Assembly: GCA_947258845.1 (NCBI GenBank)
Contig: CAMYJZ010000002.1
Coordinates: 69,678-109,452, forward strand
DNA: 39,775 nucleotides
Direction: 5' to 3'
Source of the DNA: an uncultured Ectothiorhodospiraceae bacterium
GTDB lineage: Bacteria; Pseudomonadota; Gammaproteobacteria; UBA9214
Under the pieces are notes generated by a model. It was given only the letters and a program-made list of their open reading frames with translations, made no database searches and had not been told where the DNA came from. A program made the translations under genes and the position numbers. Below, piece after piece: positions 8,706 through 17,844 of this stretch. Within the stretch, counting starts at the first letter, position 1. Each line of letters begins with the position of its first letter.

Positions 8706-9569
8706 GGAGTCGTGCTAGTTCATTGGTTGATTGTATATAAAAAATTAATGAAATCTGGTTTGTTTTCTCAGAGTGTGAGCTACGCTAGTTGGACGGAATA
8801 TATCACCGCGAAGCAAGAGCCTCACCCATGAGAAACTTTTACCATATCCGATAGGTTCGGTACAAAAAAATATCCTCTAGGTAGTTATTTTATCGTAACC
8901 TGATATATGAGAGAGTAGGATGCTGTGATCTCTATGGGCTCAAATTAACCTGAAGGGTGCAGACTCGTACAGCGTTGACGACTGCGAAGTCGTACCCTAT
9001 CTTATATAGTTCTATTTCAATTTATATATTTGTATCATGCTACAATTTATTAAAACACACTACTTGATCGGCGTCATTAGCCTGCCTGGGGATTAATAAT
9101 TACGTTTCTTCGCCGGATCGAGTCGATTGACTGTCTTGTTGGGAATGCATGTCATGTGGCTTTGTACAGAGATATTGTGTATTTGTTCCACTTGTATGGT
9201 AACCGTCGTTTTATTATCGGTTGTTGCTTGTATGTTCAAGGTATTATATTGAGCAGGAAGCCTTAGCTGGGTATTTCTTACCTAAAGGTGACGCGATGTG
9301 TCATGAGTATGATGGATGTTGATGCGAATGACACCAATACAATCAGTAAGACTCCATCGGCACACTAATGACATGTGTTCCATGGGAGAATATATTTGTA
9401 CAGTTTGTGTGCGCAATATCGAATTACGACATCAATAAATAACTGAAAAATAACTTTCTGATATTTGCGGATATCAAGTAGTGTGTCGGCGAGATTACCT
9501 GTATGCCAACTTATTGATAATGAATCATCATCAGGCAGGTTTGAATAAATTATCGGGAGGTAGTTATTA
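8706..9569. other. AT-rich gene-free stretch of about 860 bp
   Basis: No reading frame here has a domain or a good ribosome site. It must hold the divergent promoters of the 718-residue glycosyltransferase (minus) and the sulfotransferase at 9570 (plus). A small perfect palindrome (ACGACT, GCGA loop, AGTCGT) sits near 8979-8994. A minus-strand frame at 9365-9700 is an antisense artefact of the next gene. I cannot assign a function to the rest. Confidence 0.4.
9554..9562 (+). promoter_or_regulatory. Strong ribosome binding site for the GTG-started sulfotransferase
   Basis: A GGGAGG core lies about 8-10 bases ahead of the GTG at 9570 and supports that non-ATG start. Confidence 0.6.
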
Positions 9570-10676
9570 GTGCAAGCTATATTGCATATAGGTGTAGAAA
9601 AGACCGGATCCACCAGCATACAATCATTTCTCGCATTGAATAGAAGAGACTTTCTTCGCCAAGGCATCGCTGTGCTTGATTCGATCGGAAGCCCGAACAA
9701 TCGCTATCTGGCTACATATTCTATGGATGATGGAAGGAGTGACGAGTCTCATGTGGCATTAGGCCTGACAAATCATAAAAAAAGGCATAGATGGAAGCGT
9801 AAATTGCGGACAGAATTACATTCTGAGATCGAGGCCCTGCCAAATAATATCACACAGGTCATACTTTCAAGTGAACATTGCCATTCAAGGTTGGTCTCAA
9901 ATAGTGAAGTGGAACGGTTGTATGACCTTCTAAACCCTCTATTTGATGAGATCAAGGTGCTTGTTTACCTCCGGCCCCAGGATGAGATGGCGGTAAGCTT
10001 GTATTCGACGGCAATGAAAGTAGGGTATACGCACAAGACGATCATCCCCGTTGATGATATTGATTATGACTATTATGATTATGAAAGGTTGCTTGACAGG
10101 TGGTCAGATGTGTTTGGTGAAGCCAGCCTTATTCCGAGGGTATACGAGCGGTACCGCCTTGAAGGTGAGGATGTGGTTCAGGACTTTTGCGAGGTGTGTA
10201 CCTTGCGAGGCATATGGAGTCCTGACGTAGTAATTACGGAGAACAGGTCACTAAACCCGCTCGGGCAGGAGTTTCTCAGGGTATTCAACAAGCATGTACC
10301 CGGTGAAGCCTACGGCAAACCGAGTGAAATGCGTGGCCCAATAGTCCAGTATATGGAAGAAAAATGTGCCGGCAAGCCGAGGATGCCAAGGCGATGTGAT
10401 GCAGAGGAATTCTACGCGTTGTTTCTTGGCTCGAATAACAGGGTGGCCCAAAAGTGGTTCGGTCGTGACCGCCTGTTCGATGTGAGCTTTTCAGATTATC
10501 CGGAGGCTGAGCCCGAAATCGAATATGATTTTGATGATGCTGTAAACATTGCCGCATACCTCTGGCTAAAACTAATGGGACGTGACAAATCTGTGGTTCA
10601 CCTGCTAAGAAACTTTAGTAGGAAGTTCAGGGGGCGCATACGAGATATTATTATGCATATGCGATTTACTGCATAG
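9570..10676 (+). CDS. Sulfotransferase-like protein (glycan island copy 2)
   Basis: A 368-residue protein starting at GTG. The N-terminal loop HIGVEKTGSTSIQSFL (residues 5-20) is the PAPS 5'-phosphosulfate loop in the KTGST form found in bacterial glycan sulfotransferases. VLVYLRPQDEMAVSLYSTAM near residue 130-150 sits where the 3'-phosphate motif is expected, with Arg and Ser in place. A run rich in Asp and Tyr (DDIDYDYYDYERL) follows, then a conserved-looking YERYRLEGEDVVQDF. It is a different subfamily from the copies at 2382 and 11814, so the three probably sulfate different positions or sugars. It is followed after 301 bp by a methyltransferase on the same strand. The exact acceptor is unknown. 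Confidence 0.8.
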   Translation: MQAILHIGVEKTGSTSIQSFLALNRRDFLRQGIAVLDSIGSPNNRYLATYSMDDGRSDESHVALGLTNHKKRHRWKRKLRTELHSEIEALPNNITQVILSSEHCHSRLVSNSEVERLYDLLNPLFDEIKVLVYLRPQDEMAVSLYSTAMKVGYTHKTIIPVDDIDYDYYDYERLLDRWSDVFGEASLIPRVYERYRLEGEDVVQDFCEVCTLRGIWSPDVVITENRSLNPLGQEFLRVFNKHVPGEAYGKPSEMRGPIVQYMEEKCAGKPRMPRRCDAEEFYALFLGSNNRVAQKWFGRDRLFDVSFSDYPEAEPEIEYDFDDAVNIAAYLWLKLMGRDKSVVHLLRNFSRKFRGRIRDIIMHMRFTA

Positions 10677-10977
10677 CAATAAGTCATTTCAGACTAGGCC
10701 GTGCTGGTTTGCTTTTCTGCTGCTGTGGAAAAGTGTATTACCATAATAACCCAATTTCAGCACAAAAGTAATCATCTGGCTACGGAATATATAGCGTAAA
10801 TTCAGGTGTATTGTATCTGCGCGACATCGCTTAAGCGGAGATGTGTTTCATAAAACGAACATTCAGTTATCGATTACTTTGTTTGACTGGATGTGAAATT
10901 AATGCAAATCACGACGATATAGACACAATACGCAGCAAGAACAAGCCCTATAATGACGTCTGAAGGAGACTTATATT
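10677..10977. other. Intergenic gap of 301 bp, no gene seen
   Basis: AT-rich sequence between the second sulfotransferase and a methyltransferase. It may carry the methyltransferase promoter. I found no strong hairpin with a U-tract and no coding frame. Confidence 0.4.
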
Positions 10978-11592
10978 GTGAGTGATAAAAATCTAGTTAG
11001 GTTGAATATCGGAGCGGGTCAGACCTACATCCCTGGATTTATTAATATCGATATCTCAGATAAGGCAGATGTTACCTTGGATCTTGGTGTCGATATGCTG
11101 CCTTTTGAAGATGATAGCGTTGACCTTGTTTTTACCTATCATACGCTAGAGCATATTCCAGATTATCTTTTTGTGTTATCTGAAATACACCGCGTACTTA
11201 AACATGGCGGTCGTGTTTTGGTGGGCTTACCGTATGTGACTCTTACAGAATATCATTTAGTGAACCCTTACCACCTTCATAATTTCAATGAATACTCTTT
11301 TGAATTCTTTGAACCCAGGAACTTAAAAGGAAGCGCTTCAGAAATAAACAAAATAAAATTCAAAAAGATATTCCACAGGTTCCACTATATGGGGCTCTTC
11401 AATTTAGTCCCGCCTCCGTTGCGAACTTGGTGTCGCCGGCACCTGTTTAATACGGTACGTGAAATAGATTTTGGATTGCTTGCGATCAAACAGGATTCTA
11501 ATCCTATATCCTCTTACGATGAAGTAATATTTATCAGTGAATTCGATGAATGTGTTAGTGCTCGTATCCCGTATACAGTAGGAAAAGTCTGA
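10978..11592 (+). CDS. SAM-dependent methyltransferase (class I, small)
   Basis: A 204-residue methyltransferase. Motif I is LNIGAGQTYIPGFINIDI (residues 9-26), where the second acidic residue binds the SAM ribose. LPFEDDSVDLVFTYHTLEHI is the motif II/post-II block, and EIHRVLKHGGRVLVGLPY is motif III. This is the short predicted methyltransferase type that is common in lipopolysaccharide and capsule loci. The start is GTG at 10978, with GAAGGAG about 10 bases upstream. Methylation of a sugar would fit the island, and in ABC-exported O-antigens a terminal methyl often stops chain growth; here that role is inference. Its 3' end converges on the sulfotransferase at 11814 with 221 bp between, where I see no clear terminator. 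Confidence 0.87.
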   Translation: MSDKNLVRLNIGAGQTYIPGFINIDISDKADVTLDLGVDMLPFEDDSVDLVFTYHTLEHIPDYLFVLSEIHRVLKHGGRVLVGLPYVTLTEYHLVNPYHLHNFNEYSFEFFEPRNLKGSASEINKIKFKKIFHRFHYMGLFNLVPPPLRTWCRRHLFNTVREIDFGLLAIKQDSNPISSYDEVIFISEFDECVSARIPYTVGKV

Positions 11593-11813
11593 AGATGCTT
11601 GTGGTGGATGAAGTTTTGCTATGCGCGCACTGTTGTTGAGGCATAGTCTTGGAGATAGTAGGAGTGGATAGAGCAGTGCTATGTATATGTTATGCAGTAT
11701 ATGTTTTCCATTGCTAAATAATAACCTTTCTAGTCATGCGCTTATATTTGGGTGTCCTATTTATGAATCTGTCAAAATGCGTTCAATTCGGAACTGGATT
11801 GGTCAGATTGATA

Positions 11814-12704
11814 TCAAATATCTCTATATTCCTTGTTAATTACTCTTCCCCACAAATAAATGATGCTTCCTATAACTGAGTTGTTCTTTAGTCTTTGCAG
11901 TTTGCATTTGAGTATGTTTTCTTCTTTTACGAGTTTGAGCCAGCTTGCCCGCCGAGTAATAGAATACTGAGGGAGGGTGGAGCGTTTCTGAAATGCTGTC
12001 GATCTCATGTGTGGCGGATAACCGTTATCTGAAAGAAAATCATGGAATAGCATCTCCAGCCAGCCGAGATCATCTGCCGGTATGTCTATCTCTGTACTAG
12101 GTGAAGTGCTTTTAATTAACGCGCTTTGTAGATCGCCCTTGGGAAGTGATCTAAGGAATGTATCATTTCCGCCTGTCGGATCAGTAATGTCTTCTTTTGA
12201 TTTTTTCCAGTCAATCATTCCCTGATCCCAATTAAGTCCAAGGTCATGGACTGCCTTTATTAGTGTCGATTCCGGGTCGTTAACAAAGGCTTCAAACTTT
12301 ATAATTGGCCATCCAGAAGCTTCAAATAGTTCCCAGTCTCTATAAAATCTCAAGAATCTGATTCTCAGGGGAGGGTCGCCTGCTGTTGTTCCATTAATGC
12401 CCCATTTTTTAATGCGTAAAGAGGAAAATGCGCACCTGGGGTCGCGAATTATCAGTAACGGTTTTACGTTATATCCGTGTTGAAGATAATATTCAGCCGC
12501 TTCTTCCCAGCGGAAACTACTGCTAGTCGTTTTTACCCAAGCGTAAGGCTCCTTTATGTCGGGTAAAGGCTTCAGTATGTCATGCGGTAGATCTAATATG
12601 CCGTTTATATCTTTGTGCTGTAGAAAACACCATGAAATTAGCGAGGTTCCTCCACTCTGCATTCCTGAACACAAAATCATCGTCCGGGTAGGTTCGTTAG
12701 CCAT
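11814..12704 (-). CDS. Sulfotransferase-like protein (glycan island copy 3), after wzt
   Basis: A 296-residue protein with a P-loop CSGMQSGGTSLISWCFLQ (residues 12-29) and a downstream LLIIRDPRCAFSSLRI, matching the two PAPS-binding motifs (loop, then Arg-Asp-Pro with a later Ser). KFEAFVNDPESTLIKAVHDLGL resembles the usual 'yEdL..dp...l..i..flGl' block of sulfotransferases. It begins 15 bp after the wzt stop on the same strand, so it is very likely co-transcribed with the exporter and acts on the exported glycan. It is the last gene of the minus-strand run. There is no signal peptide. It differs in sequence from the other two sulfotransferases. An alternative is a nucleotide-binding kinase-like enzyme, but the second motif argues for sulfotransferase. 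Confidence 0.8.
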   Translation of the reverse strand: MANEPTRTMILCSGMQSGGTSLISWCFLQHKDINGILDLPHDILKPLPDIKEPYAWVKTTSSSFRWEEAAEYYLQHGYNVKPLLIIRDPRCAFSSLRIKKWGINGTTAGDPPLRIRFLRFYRDWELFEASGWPIIKFEAFVNDPESTLIKAVHDLGLNWDQGMIDWKKSKEDITDPTGGNDTFLRSLPKGDLQSALIKSTSPSTEIDIPADDLGWLEMLFHDFLSDNGYPPHMRSTAFQKRSTLPQYSITRRASWLKLVKEENILKCKLQRLKNNSVIGSIIYLWGRVINKEYRDI

Positions 12705-12719
12705 GTGCGCTTTCCATGC

Positions 12720-13979
12720 TCATGAGATTATATTTCCATGCAATGGTATATCTATTCCCTTGGTTCGTGACTTCATTTCGAATTGTGCAGACAAGGCCAT
12801 GATGCCCTCTGTGCTCAATTGACCACTTTTGGATTTGATGTGTAGCCATGCAAGCTGTGTTGACCAAGCGATAATTCTATTCTTTTGGAGTAGGCCTCCA
12901 GCAAAGCGGAATTTACCAGGAACCAACGGGAGTTGGTCAAGTGCAATATTTATACTTGCTTCGCCGCAGGGGAGATTGAATGATGTACCGGCATCACGTG
13001 AATTAACGGTTGCAGCTAGTTCACCTTGCGCTGTCCATACACGCATAATAATGTGGGCATCACTCACTGGTGTATGGACATTGAACCGAAGCTGGACGTT
13101 AATTGGATCACCGCTGATCAATAAATCACCAGCATAGGGCATCTTCAGTTTAACATCGATCAACTCTACATCACTATAATAATCAGCATGGCCAGCTAGT
13201 TCCCCTGCGCTATTGGATTCATTGATAATATTCTGGTAGCTTAGAAAGGCCTCGTCAACATAATCGTATGTCTCTGCTTTGCTGTGATTGATTAGTAGGC
13301 AGCGGCTAGCAGCCATGCGCACCTGCATCTCAGAGTGAGACACAAAAAGGATGGCAGTTCCTTCCTCGCGCATCTCGGCTATGCGGTTGATGCATTTTAT
13401 TCTGAATGCGGTATCACCTACCGCTAGAGCTTCATCAACCAGGAATACATCCGGATTGAGGTGCGCGGCGACTGCGAATCCAAGTCGCACGTACATCCCG
13501 CTTGAGTAATGCTTGACGGGGGAGTCGATAAATTCTTCTAGATCGGCGAAAGCCACAATTTCGTCTAAACGCTTTCGGATTTGCTGGTTTTTAAGCCCCA
13601 GTATTGAACCGTTAATGAAGATATTCTCGCGTCCGGATAGCAGCGGATGAAAACCTGCACCGACTTCAAGCAGTGTGCCAACACGAGGCCGAACGCGAAT
13701 CCTGCCAGTGTCCGGAGGATAAATTCCGCCAACCAGTTTCAGTAACGTGCTCTTGCCGGCTCCATTGGGGCCAATCACTCCGATGCACTCACCTGGCTCG
13801 ACCGTTAGCGAGATATTACGCAGTGCCCAGTATTCTTCTGCGCGCAAGTTATCAACCCGCGCTGGAAAACAGACGAGATCGCGGGCGATATCAGTCAGGC
13901 CGTAGATCATTGATCGTTTCAGGGATCGACAGTATTTCTTAGATACCCCTTGAAGGGTGACTGCAGCATTACTGCTCAT
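12720..13979 (-). CDS. wzt: Wzt-type ABC transporter ATPase with C-terminal glycan-binding-type domain
   Basis: A 419-residue ATP-binding subunit of a polysaccharide ABC exporter. Walker A is GPNGAGKST (residues 70-78), the Q-loop region is VGTLLEVGAGFHPLLSGREN, the signature is HYSSGMYVRLGFA, and Walker B is PDVFLVDEALAVGD, with the switch His in FVSHS. Residues about 285-400 form an extra beta-rich domain like Wzt_C (VELIDVKL, PINVQLRFNV, KFRFAGGLL), which in E. coli O9a binds the modified glycan end before export. I use the ATG at 13979 because the longer frame overlaps wzm by about 90 bp. Only 2 bp separate it from the wzm stop, so the pair is coupled. It drives export of undecaprenyl-linked polysaccharide from the cytoplasm. 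Confidence 0.92.
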   Translation of the reverse strand: MSSNAAVTLQGVSKKYCRSLKRSMIYGLTDIARDLVCFPARVDNLRAEEYWALRNISLTVEPGECIGVIGPNGAGKSTLLKLVGGIYPPDTGRIRVRPRVGTLLEVGAGFHPLLSGRENIFINGSILGLKNQQIRKRLDEIVAFADLEEFIDSPVKHYSSGMYVRLGFAVAAHLNPDVFLVDEALAVGDTAFRIKCINRIAEMREEGTAILFVSHSEMQVRMAASRCLLINHSKAETYDYVDEAFLSYQNIINESNSAGELAGHADYYSDVELIDVKLKMPYAGDLLISGDPINVQLRFNVHTPVSDAHIIMRVWTAQGELAATVNSRDAGTSFNLPCGEASINIALDQLPLVPGKFRFAGGLLQKNRIIAWSTQLAWLHIKSKSGQLSTEGIMALSAQFEMKSRTKGIDIPLHGNIIS

Positions 13980-13981
13980 GA

Positions 13982-14854
13982 TCAGGCCCGTTCTGCAATG
14001 CGCCGCATTACCAGTCGGAAGACGCGCCAGCCCACTAAAAAGACCAATACAGCAAATACCACGGCGCCCCACAACAGATCGGCATGCCGGAGTTCGCCAT
14101 GGACAATCAGGTCCTGGGAGGCAATCAGTATGGGACTGAAGGGGTTGAGTATGTTAACCAGGAAATAGGGTGCGGTGACCGGCGGCGGATACAGTACTGG
14201 CGCGGCGAACATACCAAAAGTCGCGATCATTCCGACCACGTTGCCCACATCGCGAATCACCAGGTTGGCAATGGAAAAAAAGAAGCCAAGGCCCACGGCA
14301 AGCAGCATCAGTGGCAGCAATAGCAGGGGGATGTAAACGGATTGGGTTGCGGGAAGCACCTCATAGTAAGTGAATACCACTATAACTAGTACCAGCTTGA
14401 TGATGAAGTCGAACAAGGGCTGTCCAGCGGCAGCGATTACCAGGGCCTCCTTCTGGAAACTCATCTTGGTAACAAGCGAGCCAGCTGCGGCAAGGCTCTG
14501 GGTGCAGGAGCTGAGTACCCCTGCAAATAGTTGCCAGATGATCAGACTCCAGAGGGCAAACACCGGGTAGGGGAGCGGCGGTTGACCGATAGGAAGCACT
14601 CGCTTGCTGGTTAGGAAGGTAAATATGGCTACGGTAATCAGCGGCACTATGATCGCCCAGAGATAACCAAGCAGCGACTGGCGGTAACGCGTACTGATGT
14701 CTCGCAGGGCGAGGCGCCCAATCAATTCCCGTGTATCCCACAGTTCCTTGAGCATGATCGGCCAGACACCCAGACCAGGTCGCTGGTCGCCACCGGGTTC
14801 GTAGATGGAATCGTTGGCGCTCGGGTTGATCATCCTGTTTATATCGGTGCGCAT
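13982..14854 (-). CDS. wzm: Wzm-type ABC transporter permease for polysaccharide
   Basis: A 290-residue ABC-2 type permease. The amphipathic leader WDTRELIGRLALRDISTRYRQ precedes the first membrane helix (LGYLWAIIVPLITVAIFTFL), and about six helices follow, ending in a basic tail. This is the usual Wzm/KpsM/TagG form: with wzt it makes the channel that moves a lipid-linked glycan across the inner membrane. The ATG at 14854 is chosen because AAGG lies 7 bases before it and the previous gene stops at 14859, leaving a 4 bp gap. The longer frame from 14929 would overlap the glycosyltransferase by 71 bp. The pair implies an ABC-dependent rather than Wzy-dependent pathway, and no wzx or wzy is seen here. 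Confidence 0.93.
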   Translation of the reverse strand: MRTDINRMINPSANDSIYEPGGDQRPGLGVWPIMLKELWDTRELIGRLALRDISTRYRQSLLGYLWAIIVPLITVAIFTFLTSKRVLPIGQPPLPYPVFALWSLIIWQLFAGVLSSCTQSLAAAGSLVTKMSFQKEALVIAAAGQPLFDFIIKLVLVIVVFTYYEVLPATQSVYIPLLLLPLMLLAVGLGFFFSIANLVIRDVGNVVGMIATFGMFAAPVLYPPPVTAPYFLVNILNPFSPILIASQDLIVHGELRHADLLWGAVVFAVLVFLVGWRVFRLVMRRIAERA

Positions 14855-14858
14855 CCGG

Positions 14859-15752
14859 TTACCTTGTGGTGCGGCGTTTCGATTCCTCGATGTCCTTGTA
14901 ATGCAATGCAGATATCTGTTCGGACACAATGCTGATCAGGAAGGTGAATAAGGACGCCAAGAGGAGTACCGCGCTCATGTTGGTAAATCGGCCCGAGTTC
15001 ATATATGTATATCCGTAATAGCCCAAACCCAATAGTAATAGCATACCGCTTATCGGTAGGAAGAATCGCATTGGAGAAAAGAGCGCACCTATTTTCAGGA
15101 TGATAATAAAGAATCTGATTCCGTCGTGAAAAATCCTGATATGGCTCTTGCCATCCCCCTGGCGCTGTATGGCATGAATCGGCACATAACCGACAGGTAG
15201 TCCGGAACGGAAGAAGGCCATTGTGCTGGTCGTTGGATAGGAGAACTTGTTGGGGAGCAGATAGAGAAACCGCTTGAAATGCCTGGCTCTCACAGCACGG
15301 AAGCCGGATGTCAGATCTGCTATGGGGAAACCGGTCATTCGAGATGCAAGCCAGTTATATAATGTGTTGCCGACTCGTCGTAAAAGTGAAGCATGTGTAT
15401 CGTTCTGGCGTGCTCCGACTACCATGTCAAAACCGGAATCCAGCTTCTCTATCAGGCGGGGAATGTCATCTGGATTATGCTGGCCATCGGCATCCATGAG
15501 GATGAGGATGGTGCCAGCAGAATTTCTCACCCCGGTCTTGATGGCTGCACCATTACCCATAGAATATGGGTGTGAAATGATCTTTATATCATGCAGATTG
15601 CAGACATCGACTGTAGTGTCGGTAGAGCCATCGTTTACAACAATGATTTCATCTTCAGGGTAAGACTCTATAAGTTTTGGTAGTAATATTTTCAGATTAC
15701 CAGATTCATTCCTGGCTGGCAGAATAATGCTTATGTTTGCTTTGTCGGTCAC
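14859..15752 (-). CDS. DPM1/GtrB-like polyprenyl-phosphate glycosyltransferase (GT2)
   Basis: A 297-residue GT2 enzyme. ISIILPARNES starts the fold, EIIVVNDGSTD binds the nucleotide, and LMDADGQHNPDD carries the metal site. It continues with LTSGFRAVRA and RQGDGKSHI, the arginine-rich end of the catalytic domain. Two membrane helices follow (about residues 225-250 and 262-285), with a short basic tail. This plan is that of dolichol- or undecaprenyl-phosphate hexose synthases (DPM1, GtrB, ArnC), which make membrane-bound sugar-phosphate donors for periplasmic GT-C enzymes. It starts 6 bp after the TMTC-like gene's stop and 4 bp before wzm starts, so it belongs to this transcript. The donor sugar cannot be read from the sequence. 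Confidence 0.88.
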   Translation of the reverse strand: MTDKANISIILPARNESGNLKILLPKLIESYPEDEIIVVNDGSTDTTVDVCNLHDIKIISHPYSMGNGAAIKTGVRNSAGTILILMDADGQHNPDDIPRLIEKLDSGFDMVVGARQNDTHASLLRRVGNTLYNWLASRMTGFPIADLTSGFRAVRARHFKRFLYLLPNKFSYPTTSTMAFFRSGLPVGYVPIHAIQRQGDGKSHIRIFHDGIRFFIIILKIGALFSPMRFFLPISGMLLLLGLGYYGYTYMNSGRFTNMSAVLLLASLFTFLISIVSEQISALHYKDIEESKRRTTR

Positions 15753-15758
15753 GCTGTC

Positions 15759-17723
15759 TTATCCCGCCTGGTAGGGAATCTCTTGTATAAGCTTCTTTCG
15801 CCCAAGACTAATAGCATCCTGAAGTTCACGATAATCTTTTTCATTTCCTCCGACAGTCGATGTCTTCCTGAATTTTGCAAGGTAAATTTCCGCTTCATCA
15901 AGATTATTCATGGCGATCAGTAGCCTGATCACGTTACCCCAGTGTATTGGATCCTTTGGTGCGCGCTCAACTGCGCTGGTGAAGTGTCTAAGTCCTTCTG
16001 TGGTATCTCCGTGTGTATTGATAAGATAATAGCCATACATCGTATGAGCATAGGCATTCAATACATGATTTCTACTGGTATTTTCTATTGCCAGCATGAA
16101 TATTGGCTCTAATGTCTCACGTGGGATCTCGCAATTCTTTGTGGTGCATAAGACCAATTCTTGGAGGCTCCTCAAATCTGCAGGTGTGATCGGGAAGTTG
16201 GCAAGCTTGTGACGAATATTATCAAATAATGCCGGGTCGGTTTGATGGCTAAACTGGTGATTTAGAATAATGATGAATATTTCTGGCATGATGGCAGTTA
16301 AATCTAGCTCTGCCGCAGCACGAAAGTAGTTGTATGCCTCCTCAGCGTGTTCTCGTTGCCCGTTCAATGCAAGCTTGGTAAGAGCATGCCCGGCCGACAC
16401 AACAGCTCGACTGGATTCGGGGTGATGCCTTGCCTCGTAGACCGCGTGAGTAATGCTGTCAGACCATTGATCCGATCGTAGCCAGGTTGTGTAGGAGAGA
16501 AGAAGAAGGAACAATGCGGGAGAGACCGTCCTGGTCATCGGTCCAAGCCGGTGCAGCGGTAATCTGGCAACAATGAAAACAATGGCCAGAATTATACCGT
16601 AACCGGCAAGGTAATTGCGGTGCTCGTGTGCTATCTCCAGCGGGATTATCGTTGACTCCAGGGCATGGCTGGCAAAGAACCAGAGTATCCCGAGTGCGAT
16701 GAGTGGTTGCTTGCCCAGGACGACAATAGCCCCGATAAGAAGCATTCCGAGTACCACTATCGCATAGAGTGTGGCAGGTGGATCCAGCAATCCGTGTGAC
16801 AGCTTGATGTCATCGTGAAACAGACCCAGTTCCGAGATCGAGGGCATGACGATCAGTTTCAGATAGAAGACCAGTACACGGGTCTCGGTCATCAGGCGTT
16901 CGCTCAGCGTGAACTCGCGAGCACGATAGCCGCCAACGAGGACTTCGGGGTTGGCAAAGTGATACAGGAAAATGCAGGCGGGAATAGCCACGCTGGCTAT
17001 GAAGAAGATGACAATGGCCTTGTCGAAATGACCACTCCTGTCTTTAAAGCGGAACAGCGCCAATTCGATTACCAGCATGTAGAGTGGCAACAAGGCACCA
17101 CTTTCCTTGCTGAAGATTGCCAGGCTCCCGAAGACAAGCAGTCCAACCAGTATCAAGGGCAGGCCGCGCCTGCCGTCCACCATGCGCAGCCTGCCGGCAA
17201 CATACAGGCACAATCCGATAATCGTGAATAGCGCAGCCAGACTGGTCATGCGTTGCACGATATAGAGTACGCTGGTCAGATTGAGGGGGTGTACCAACCA
17301 GAGTCCGCTAATAATAACCGGGAGCCAAGATGCAGTTCGCTCTGATAAACCATGTTCATTCGACTGTCGGTAGCCGCGCAATAACAAATGACTGAGAAGG
17401 AAGATGCCGGCGCCGGTGAGTAGGTGAACAAGGAGATTAACCACCTTGTGGTAATAAGGGTCGGTGCCTAAGAAATAGCGGTTCAATGCAAAGCTGAACA
17501 TGCTTACAGGGCGGCGAAGCATTCCCGACCTGGAAGACAGGCTGGCCATTTCAATAGAATCCAGACTGAGTTCATCAATGTCCAGCCGGGAGTTTTCTAC
17601 GAGGTTATACATGTCATCGAACATATAGTCGCCTGAAAGACCGGGGTAATAACTGACCACGGTCAATACAATAGCCAATAAAAAGGCCCATGCGGGCGAC
17701 TTGAGGACAACTGTGTGCTTCAT
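15759..17723 (-). CDS. TMTC-like GT-C membrane glycosyltransferase with C-terminal TPRs
   Basis: A 654-residue integral membrane protein. A first helix (residues 11-31) is followed by GDYMFDDMYNL, whose Asp-Asp at 36-37 matches the acidic catalytic loop of GT-C enzymes. RRPVSMFSFALNRYFLG and YYHKVVNLLVHLL match the pattern of the TMTC family (eukaryotic O-mannosyltransferases; form RPLTVLSFRLN / YHLVNVLLH). About ten more helices follow to residue ~420, then a soluble region with TPR-like repeats (HAEEAYNYFRAAAELD; TEGLRHFTSAVERAPKDPIHWG). By family it should transfer a sugar from a polyprenyl-phosphate donor to protein in the periplasm. It lies between pilA and a DPM1-like donor synthase, so pilin is a candidate acceptor; that is inference. 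A bacterial tyrosine- or pilin-specific role is not proven. Confidence 0.75.
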   Translation of the reverse strand: MKHTVVLKSPAWAFLLAIVLTVVSYYPGLSGDYMFDDMYNLVENSRLDIDELSLDSIEMASLSSRSGMLRRPVSMFSFALNRYFLGTDPYYHKVVNLLVHLLTGAGIFLLSHLLLRGYRQSNEHGLSERTASWLPVIISGLWLVHPLNLTSVLYIVQRMTSLAALFTIIGLCLYVAGRLRMVDGRRGLPLILVGLLVFGSLAIFSKESGALLPLYMLVIELALFRFKDRSGHFDKAIVIFFIASVAIPACIFLYHFANPEVLVGGYRAREFTLSERLMTETRVLVFYLKLIVMPSISELGLFHDDIKLSHGLLDPPATLYAIVVLGMLLIGAIVVLGKQPLIALGILWFFASHALESTIIPLEIAHEHRNYLAGYGIILAIVFIVARLPLHRLGPMTRTVSPALFLLLLSYTTWLRSDQWSDSITHAVYEARHHPESSRAVVSAGHALTKLALNGQREHAEEAYNYFRAAAELDLTAIMPEIFIIILNHQFSHQTDPALFDNIRHKLANFPITPADLRSLQELVLCTTKNCEIPRETLEPIFMLAIENTSRNHVLNAYAHTMYGYYLINTHGDTTEGLRHFTSAVERAPKDPIHWGNVIRLLIAMNNLDEAEIYLAKFRKTSTVGGNEKDYRELQDAISLGRKKLIQEIPYQAG

Positions 17724-17844
17724 TCGCTGTGATGCCTGTTCAATTAATATATATGATGGTCAGGGGAGTCTGAAATTGTGCCCATAATTCTTCATCCTTT
17801 TCAGGTGCAGGAGTTCCGAATATATCCTGTTTGGCGTGTAAAGA

